This document shows positions 1 to 4,235 of a stretch of DNA of 7,107 nt, one piece after another. Each line of letters starts with the position of its first letter. Within the stretch, counting starts at the first letter, position 1. Source of the stretch: Deltaproteobacteria bacterium (lineage in GTDB: Bacteria > Desulfobacterota > Desulfobacteria > Desulfobacterales > SURF-7); NCBI GenBank assembly GCA_019307665.1, contig JAFDJC010000170.1:1-7107 (forward strand). Reading direction: 5' to 3'. Position numbers and translations under genes: made by a program. Below the pieces are notes generated by a model. The model did not search any database. It had not been told where the DNA came from and saw only the letters and a program-made list of their open reading frames with translations.

Positions 1-265
1 CTACAGAAGAAATACCAAGCCCGCTTTTTCAGCAAAAAAAAATTTTTATCACCGCAGAAAAGTTTGTCGTTTCTGTGCTGACACCAGCCTTGAGATCAAT
101 TATAAAGATCCGAGGAATTTAAAATATTTTATAACCGAAAGAGGCAAAATTATCCCGAGGAGAATATCAGGAACTTGTGCAAAGCATCAACGTTCACTGA
201 CTGTGGCGATAAAACGGGCCAGAACCATCGCTTTTCTTCCATATGTCGGAACAGTCAATAGATAG
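1..265 (+). CDS. rpsR: Ribosomal protein S18, 5' partial
   Basis: S18 is a small-subunit protein that pairs with S6 on the platform of the 30S ribosome. Reading from base 2 to the TAG at 263-265 gives 87 residues, with no in-frame start in the window, so the N-terminus lies upstream. The core is unmistakable: HRRKVCRFCADT at visible residues 17-28, then YKDPRNLKYFITERGKI, then PRRISGTCAKHQR and AIKRARTIAFLPY near the C-terminus. Cys22, Cys25, the Cys of GTCAKH and the following His form the set expected of the zinc-binding (C+) form of S18. That metal assignment comes from family knowledge and was not tested. The short basic, lysine- and arginine-rich N-terminus visible upstream of the core fits S18. 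The next gene, DUF2232, starts 33 bp downstream, so the two are probably cotranscribed. rpsF would be expected just outside the left edge. Confidence 0.96.
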   Translation, partial: YRRNTKPAFSAKKNFYHRRKVCRFCADTSLEINYKDPRNLKYFITERGKIIPRRISGTCAKHQRSLTVAIKRARTIAFLPYVGTVNR

Positions 266-285
266 CTTTCCCGAACAGGTCCAAA

Positions 286-289
286 GGAG
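286..289 (+). promoter_or_regulatory. Ribosome binding site fixing a GTG start
   Basis: GGAG at 286-289, within the purine run AAAGGAGAAAAGGGG, sits 9 nt before the GTG at 299. This supports the GTG as the true start of the DUF2232 gene rather than a later ATG; the first in-frame ATGs lie about 60 codons further in, past the first membrane segment. Confidence 0.8.
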
Positions 290-298
290 AAAAGGGGC

Positions 299-1261
299 GT
301 GCCTCAGTCTGAACAAAGAGATGCATCAAGAAATATCACCAGGGATATAATTAGGGGAATAGCGGTGACATGCCTGATATTCGGCATATCAGGCTACCTG
401 CCGATTATCGGCTTTTTCTGCGCCTTACTGCTGCCCCTGCCGATCCTGTTTTACCGCTCAAAAATCGGGCGACAAAAAGCAATGATCATACCGGTTGTGA
501 CCATGGTCATCATGGGCGTCGGTTTTGGAGGCATATCACCGGACATTCTGTTTTTTTTCGGTCTTCTCCTGTTGGGTTTTGTGCTGGGTGAATGCTTTGA
601 ACTTAACCTGTCAATAGAAAAAACAATCCTGTATTCTGCAGGGTCGGTTCTTGTTGCAGTCGGTTTTTGCCTGTTCTTTTACAGTAATACGTCGCATGGC
701 GGAATTGTCAGCCTGTTGTCGGAATATGTTGGAAAAAACCTGAAACTGACGCTTGCCCTTTACGAGGACATGGGGATGCCTGAAGAAAATATTCTTCTTA
801 TCTCAAACTCCCTGGACACTATCGGATATGTGCTGGTTCGCATTATTCCAGCTATGGCTGCAGCTTTAACCCTTTTTGTAGCATGGACAAGCATTCTGCT
901 GGCAGGCCCGATAATGAAAAGTAAGCATCTGTTTTATCCGGATTTTGGTTCACTTAAACACTGGAAGGCGCCGGAACCGACCGTATGGTTTGTTATAGGA
1001 TCCGGCCTGGCGCTTATTTTTCCTTTTCAGTTGTTAAAAATTATGGGCCTTAACTGCTTGATTGTGTTAATGACCATCTATTTTTTTCAGGGTATAGCGA
1101 TTGTATCATTCTATTTTGAAAAAAAACGTTTTCCAAGGCTGTTGAAAATATTCATTTACAGTATTATCGCGATGCAGCAGATGATACTTCTTTTGGTGGT
1201 AGGATTGGGTTTTTTCGATATGTGGCTAAATTTCAGGAAGCTCGACATTAACAACAGCTGA
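299..1261 (+). CDS. DUF2232 (YybS-like) polytopic membrane protein
   Basis: This is a 320-residue integral membrane protein of the DUF2232 family, whose molecular function is not established. It starts at GTG 299 with a good GGAG site. There is no cleavable signal peptide. A short polar N-terminus (residues 1-17) is followed by hydrophobic stretches at roughly 18-34, 35-52, 61-79, 82-98, 109-128, 174-204, 228-246, 250-273 and 283-309, suggesting about eight or nine membrane segments. Family-like signatures are the loop LKHWKAPEPTVW (219-230), YFFQGIAIVSFYFEK (261-275) and the C-terminal FFDMWLNFRK (305-314). The gene lies between rpsR and rplI, the position in which DUF2232 genes occur in several Deltaproteobacteria, and is probably cotranscribed with them. 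A link to ribosome biogenesis or membrane homeostasis would be guesswork. Two inverted repeats with a T-run lie in its first 40 codons. Confidence 0.88.
   Translation: MPQSEQRDASRNITRDIIRGIAVTCLIFGISGYLPIIGFFCALLLPLPILFYRSKIGRQKAMIIPVVTMVIMGVGFGGISPDILFFFGLLLLGFVLGECFELNLSIEKTILYSAGSVLVAVGFCLFFYSNTSHGGIVSLLSEYVGKNLKLTLALYEDMGMPEENILLISNSLDTIGYVLVRIIPAMAAALTLFVAWTSILLAGPIMKSKHLFYPDFGSLKHWKAPEPTVWFVIGSGLALIFPFQLLKIMGLNCLIVLMTIYFFQGIAIVSFYFEKKRFPRLLKIFIYSIIAMQQMILLLVVGLGFFDMWLNFRKLDINNS
372..394 (+). repeat. Perfect 9-bp inverted repeat, early DUF2232 gene
   Basis: GCCTGATAT (372-380), a five-base loop TCGGC (381-385) and ATATCAGGC (386-394) form a perfect 9-bp hairpin inside codons 25-32. The loop TCGGC is complementary to GCCGA at 400-404, the left arm of the next hairpin, so the two structures could compete. 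The bases also encode the hydrophobic LIFGISG stretch, so codon use may account for the match. Confidence 0.6.
400..417 (+). terminator. Terminator-like hairpin plus T5, inside DUF2232 gene
   Basis: GCCGA (400-404), TTA, and TCGGC (408-412) form a short GC-rich stem followed at once by TTTTT (413-417), the layout of an intrinsic terminator. The stem is only 5-6 bp, which is weak, and it lies within coding sequence about 35 codons after the start. It could cause partial termination or pausing between rpsR and rplI, or be a chance product of the codons for LPIIGFF. Confidence 0.3.
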
Positions 1262-1307
1262 CAAAAAACAGATTGAATGTGATAATAAACTTTATTTTTT
1301 CATAAGC

Positions 1308-1312
1308 GGAGG
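1308..1312 (+). promoter_or_regulatory. Strong ribosome binding site of rplI
   Basis: GGAGG at 1308-1312 lies 8 nt before the ATG at 1321, a near-ideal Shine-Dalgarno site that suits a highly expressed ribosomal protein. The rest of the 59-bp gap after DUF2232 is AT-rich. I see no convincing promoter in it: a TTGAAT at 1273 has no suitable -10 at the right distance. Confidence 0.85.
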
Positions 1313-1320
1313 TTTGACCA

Positions 1321-1764
1321 ATGAAATTGATATTGAAAGAAACAATAGAAACCTTGGGGATCATCGGTTCCGAAGTTGAAGTCGCGGACGGCTACGCCCG
1401 AAACTACCTTCTTCCGCAGGGGAAAGCCATACTCGACACGCCCCAGAACCGGAAATCCCTGGAGCAGGAAAAAGCCAAGTTTGATCTTCAGATTGCAAAA
1501 GAGAAAAAAATCGCAGAAGCAATGGCTGAAAAGCTTCAAGGCGTATCCTGCACTATTGCCGCCAAGGTCGGTGAAGAAGATCGTCTCTATGGTTCCGTCA
1601 CGATCCATGACATCATTGAGGAACTGTCAAAACAAAACATTGAAGTTGAAAAACGCATGGTCCTTCTAACAGAGCCGATCAAAGAACTCGGCACATTTAA
1701 TGTTCCGATACGTGTTTATAAAGAGGTTGAACCGGAAATTACGGTAAATGTAGTCGCAGAATAA
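1321..1764 (+). CDS. rplI: Ribosomal protein L9
   Basis: L9 binds 23S rRNA near the base of the L1 stalk of the 50S subunit and helps maintain reading frame. The 147-residue product is full length for the family (about 147-150). The N-terminal rRNA-binding domain carries the L9 signature: MKLILKETIETLG, then VEVADGYARNYLLPQGKA (19-36). A long, charged helical connector rich in Lys, Glu and Ala spans about 41-73. The C-terminal domain contains GEEDRLYGSVT (84-94), DIIEEL, IEVEKRMVLL and the final PIRVYKEVEPEITVNVVAE region typical of L9. The ATG has a strong GGAGG site. It follows DUF2232 by 59 bp and precedes the flavin oxidase gene by 19 bp. In many genomes the next gene would be dnaB; here dnaB lies on the other strand further right. 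Confidence 0.98.
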   Translation: MKLILKETIETLGIIGSEVEVADGYARNYLLPQGKAILDTPQNRKSLEQEKAKFDLQIAKEKKIAEAMAEKLQGVSCTIAAKVGEEDRLYGSVTIHDIIEELSKQNIEVEKRMVLLTEPIKELGTFNVPIRVYKEVEPEITVNVVAE

Positions 1765-1783
1765 CGGACCCGGTAAATTCCAG

Positions 1784-3169
1784 ATGGCGCTTTCAAATTC
1801 GAGCTTAAAAAAATTGCGGCAAATTGTCGGCAAGGAACACTGTACAATCGAAAAAGAAGAGCTCGTCTGCTATTCCTACGATGCTACCGGCAAGATGTAT
1901 CTTCCTGATGCAGTCATATTCCCTGAAAGCAGCGATGATATTTCAGCTATCCTGAAACTTGCAAATAAAGAACGATTTTTTGTGATTCCCCGTGGAGCCG
2001 GCTCCGGAATGACTGGCGGCTCTCTTCCCGTTCAGGGCGGCATCGTCCTTGTTATGAAACGGCTTAATCGCATTCTTGAAATTGACAGGGATAATCTTAT
2101 CGCCCGGGTTCAACCCGGGGTTGTTACAGGGCATTTCCATGAGGCTGTTGAAAAAGAGTCTCTTTTTTATCCGCCTGATCCGGCAAGTTCCGATTTTTCC
2201 ACTTTAGGAGGTAACCTGGCAGAATGTGCCGGCGGGCCTCGCGCAGTAAAATATGGTGTTACAAGGGATTATGTACTCGGCCTTGAAGCTGTATTACCCA
2301 CAGGCGATATCATCAAAACAGGCGTTAAAACTGTAAAGGGCGTCGTCGGGTATGATCTGACAAGGCTTTTGGTAGGTTCGGAAGGTACACTAGGTATTAT
2401 TACCGATATGACTCTGCGCCTGCTTCCTCTTCCGGAATCCGTCAGTACGATTACCGTTATTTTTGATAAGATGGAGGCGGCCGCACAAACCGTTTCAGAA
2501 ATAATAAGGCAAGGAATCATCCCGAGAACAATCGAATATATGGACAATGCTTCGATCAGATGCACGGAAAGCTATCTTAAAATCGGTTTGCCTGTTGATG
2601 CCGGCGCCATGCTGATCATTGAAGTGGATGGGAAGGAAAACGAAACAGCCACAGAAATAGAAGTGTTAAAATCCCTGTGCATGCATAAAGGCGCCCGTGA
2701 TGTTAAAATGGCGGAAACCAATGCAGAGAGAGATGATCTTTGGAAGGCGAGAAAAGCGATTTCTCCTGCACTTTACAAATACGCGCCCGATAAGATCAAT
2801 GAAGATATTGTCGTTCCCAGGAGCAGAATTCCCGACATGGTCGTAAAAATTGCCGAGTTAAGAGAACGATCAGGCCTTACCATGGCAACTTTTGGTCATG
2901 CGGGTGACGGAAACATTCACTTTAATGTTATGCTCGACAAAAAAAACAGGGATGAACTTCAAAAGGCTGAAGCAGCTGTTTTGGAAGTTTTTGAATACAC
3001 CCTTGAATTGGGCGGAACAATTTCCGGAGAACATGGGATCGGCATAACAAAATCGTCTTATATAAAAAAAGAAATAGGGGAGACGGAACTCTTCCTGATG
3101 AAACAGATAAAAAAAGTTTTTGACCCTAATGGTATTTTAAACCCCGGGAAGCTATTTCCAGCCGAGTAA
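1784..3169 (+). CDS. GlcD-like FAD-linked 2-hydroxyacid dehydrogenase
   Basis: This is a 461-residue flavoprotein of the VAO family (GlcD, D-lactate dehydrogenase or D-2-hydroxyglutarate dehydrogenase type), expected to oxidise a 2-hydroxyacid to the 2-oxoacid using FAD. The FAD-binding domain is at about 38-215: PRGAGSGMTGG (69-79), YPPDPASS (129-136), GGNLAECAGG (142-151) and DLTRLLVGSEGTLG (191-204). The C-terminal substrate domain carries GHAGDGNIH (371-379), SGEHGIG (414-420) and DPNGILNPGK (447-456). By analogy with metal-dependent relatives, His372, His379 and Glu416 are likely metal ligands. No signal peptide or membrane segment is seen, so it is cytoplasmic or peripheral. ATG 1784 is the only start before an upstream in-frame stop at 1751, but its ribosome binding site is poor, suggesting coupling to rplI, which ends 19 bp before. 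No GlcE, GlcF, iron-sulfur or Etf partner is adjacent. The substrate (glycolate or D-lactate, for example) cannot be told from sequence alone. Confidence 0.92.
   Translation: MALSNSSLKKLRQIVGKEHCTIEKEELVCYSYDATGKMYLPDAVIFPESSDDISAILKLANKERFFVIPRGAGSGMTGGSLPVQGGIVLVMKRLNRILEIDRDNLIARVQPGVVTGHFHEAVEKESLFYPPDPASSDFSTLGGNLAECAGGPRAVKYGVTRDYVLGLEAVLPTGDIIKTGVKTVKGVVGYDLTRLLVGSEGTLGIITDMTLRLLPLPESVSTITVIFDKMEAAAQTVSEIIRQGIIPRTIEYMDNASIRCTESYLKIGLPVDAGAMLIIEVDGKENETATEIEVLKSLCMHKGARDVKMAETNAERDDLWKARKAISPALYKYAPDKINEDIVVPRSRIPDMVVKIAELRERSGLTMATFGHAGDGNIHFNVMLDKKNRDELQKAEAAVLEVFEYTLELGGTISGEHGIGITKSSYIKKEIGETELFLMKQIKKVFDPNGILNPGKLFPAE
2103..2119 (+). repeat. GC-rich inverted repeat inside the GlcD-like gene
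   Basis: CCCGGGTT (2103-2110), one base, then AACCCGGG (2112-2119): a perfect 8-bp inverted repeat that would fold as a 6-bp all-GC stem with a TTCAA loop. It encodes ARVQPG, and no T-run follows, so it is not an intrinsic terminator. Its role, if any, is unknown. Confidence 0.6.
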
Positions 3170-3201
3170 AACTATCCGAATAAAATCAGTTGTCGTCAGC
3201 C
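3170..3201. other. Convergent intergenic gap between two operons
   Basis: Only 32 bp separate the stop of the GlcD-like gene (+) from the stop of the four-cysteine small protein gene (-). I find no stable hairpin followed by a T-run on either strand, so no bidirectional intrinsic terminator is visible. Transcripts from each side may run into the other. Confidence 0.6.
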
Positions 3202-3402
3202 TTATTGCAGTTTGCCCACAATGCCCTCGTCGTAAGAGAGCATATCTTCAAGTATTTCCATGCGGACATTATTTTCGCGTTCAATTGCACATCGAAGACT
3301 CAGTATGCAAAATTTTTTGCATATGGCATCTTCAATATTAAAGTTGCCAAAACATCCAAGATGCTCTTTAGAAATAGTCTTTTTCTTTAAAAGTTTATTC
3401 AT
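3202..3402 (-). CDS. Four-cysteine small protein, function unknown
   Basis: This is a 66-residue protein I do not recognise by name. It has a basic N-terminus (MNKLLKKKTISK), then LGCFGNFNIEDAIC, then a C-terminal acidic helix-like part, IERENNVRMEILEDML. Cysteines at 17, 28, 32 and 38 give C-x10-C-x3-C-x5-C, a spacing that could bind zinc or an iron-sulfur cluster. The CFG-x(6)-D-x2-C opening recalls short cysteine knuckles seen in other small bacterial proteins, but that is memory, not a search. There is no signal peptide or membrane segment. Its ATG lies three bases after the suhB stop, and a GGAG at 3415-3418 within the suhB end lies 12 nt upstream, so it is probably the last, translationally coupled gene of the dnaB-hflX-suhB operon. 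Overlapping reading frames on the + strand lack such a pattern. Confidence 0.68.
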   Translation of the reverse strand: MNKLLKKKTISKEHLGCFGNFNIEDAICKKFCILSLRCAIERENNVRMEILEDMLSYDEGIVGKLQ

Positions 3403-3405
3403 GTT

Positions 3406-4197
3406 CTATTTTAACTCCAGCAAAGAAATCATTTGTGAGTGAATATGTCCATTTGTTGCAAGAATTTCATCTTTGTCTATCAGAAATGGATTGTTTGAAA
3501 AATCGGTTATGGTGGCGCCGGCTTCTCTCGCTATCAATTCTCCGGCTGCGGTATCCCATGACTTCAGGTTTTGTTCCCAGAATCCGTCAAACCGCCCGCA
3601 GGCCACATAACAAAGGTCTAAGGCGGCTGATCCGAGTCTTCTGATGCCCCTTGATGCAGTCAGGCAGCTTTCAAAGCGTTTCATAAGCGGTTTTACAATG
3701 TTTTTCAAATTATACGGAAACCCGGTTACAAGAAGGCTTTCAGAGATATCTTCTGATTTGGAAACCTTAATTTCTCGCCCGTTAAGTTCCGCTCCTTTCC
3801 CTTTTGTTGCAGTAAAAAGTTCTCCTGTTTCAGGACTCAGCACAACGCCGACAATGGGCCGTCCTTTTTGTACATAGGCAATGGAAACAGCAAAAAAGTT
3901 TAGCTGATGCGCAAAATTAGTTGTTCCGTCAAGCGGATCTATAACCCATTTGTCATCCTGATTTCCGGCATCATGGTCTCCGCTGTTCAGCCCGCTTTCC
4001 TCGGCAAGTATGGAATGATCAGGAAATCTTGAAAGGATGGTATCAACTATGATCTTTTCAGATTCGGTATCAGCTTCAGTTACAAGATCGATAGCGCCCT
4101 TTTTTCTGATATTAATATTTCCAAGACGTGCCTTAATCGCTTTTCCGCTTTTATATGCCGCACCAATAGCAGTTCGTTTTAAAAGATCAATGTCCAT
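3406..4197 (-). CDS. suhB: Inositol monophosphatase family protein (SuhB-like)
   Basis: This is a 263-residue Mg2+-dependent phosphatase of the inositol monophosphatase family, usual length about 260-270. Metal- and substrate-site motifs are all present: DLVTEADTESE (37-47), AEESG (65-69, with Glu66 a metal ligand), WVIDPLDGTTNFAHQ (84-98, with Asp87 and Asp90), and WDTAAGELIAREAGA (214-228, with Asp215). GIRRLGSAALDLCYVACGRFDGFWE (184-208) is also typical. It probably hydrolyses inositol-1-phosphate or related sugar phosphates in the cytoplasm. E. coli SuhB also joins the Nus-factor rRNA antitermination complex; whether this homologue does is unknown. ATG 4197 is preceded by only a weak AGG-type site. 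It lies 34 bp after hflX and 3 bp before the four-cysteine gene, so it sits within the same operon. A possible promoter overlaps the hflX stop. CysQ or fructose-1,6-bisphosphatase activity cannot be excluded. Confidence 0.93.
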   Translation of the reverse strand: MDIDLLKRTAIGAAYKSGKAIKARLGNINIRKKGAIDLVTEADTESEKIIVDTILSRFPDHSILAEESGLNSGDHDAGNQDDKWVIDPLDGTTNFAHQLNFFAVSIAYVQKGRPIVGVVLSPETGELFTATKGKGAELNGREIKVSKSEDISESLLVTGFPYNLKNIVKPLMKRFESCLTASRGIRRLGSAALDLCYVACGRFDGFWEQNLKSWDTAAGELIAREAGATITDFSNNPFLIDKDEILATNGHIHSQMISLLELK

Positions 4198-4208
4198 GCT
4201 GCCTGCTT

Positions 4209-4235
4209 TTTATAATCGTTTATGCATTGTGTCAA
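4209..4235 (-). promoter_or_regulatory. Possible sigma70-type promoter before suhB
   Basis: On the - strand a perfect TTGACA (4235-4230), which overlaps the hflX stop codon, is followed after 15 nt by TATAAA (4214-4209). The boxes are good but the spacer is shorter than the usual 16-18, and the implied transcript would start only about 5 nt before the suhB ATG. It may be a secondary promoter giving suhB and the small protein some independence from dnaB-hflX, or chance in an AT-rich gap. Confidence 0.25.

Noticed and set aside
370..591. A 73-residue + strand frame within the DUF2232 gene
   Set aside because: It lies wholly inside the DUF2232 coding region in another frame, has no ribosome binding site of its own and shows low-complexity, proline- and arginine-rich sequence typical of a shadow frame.
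1262..1320. Possible promoter before rplI (TTGAAT at 1273)
   Set aside because: No acceptable -10 box lies 16-18 nt downstream; the AT-rich run there is mostly T.
2101..2120. A GGTTCAA-containing hairpin resembling a tRNA T arm
   Set aside because: The stem does not fit a 5-bp T stem with a 7-base loop in the right register, no acceptor or anticodon arms lie around it, and it is inside a clear coding frame.
3190..3442. Two short + strand frames opposite the four-cysteine gene
   Set aside because: They lack a ribosome binding site and any motif, whereas the - strand frame has operon spacing, a plausible ribosome binding site and a regular cysteine pattern.
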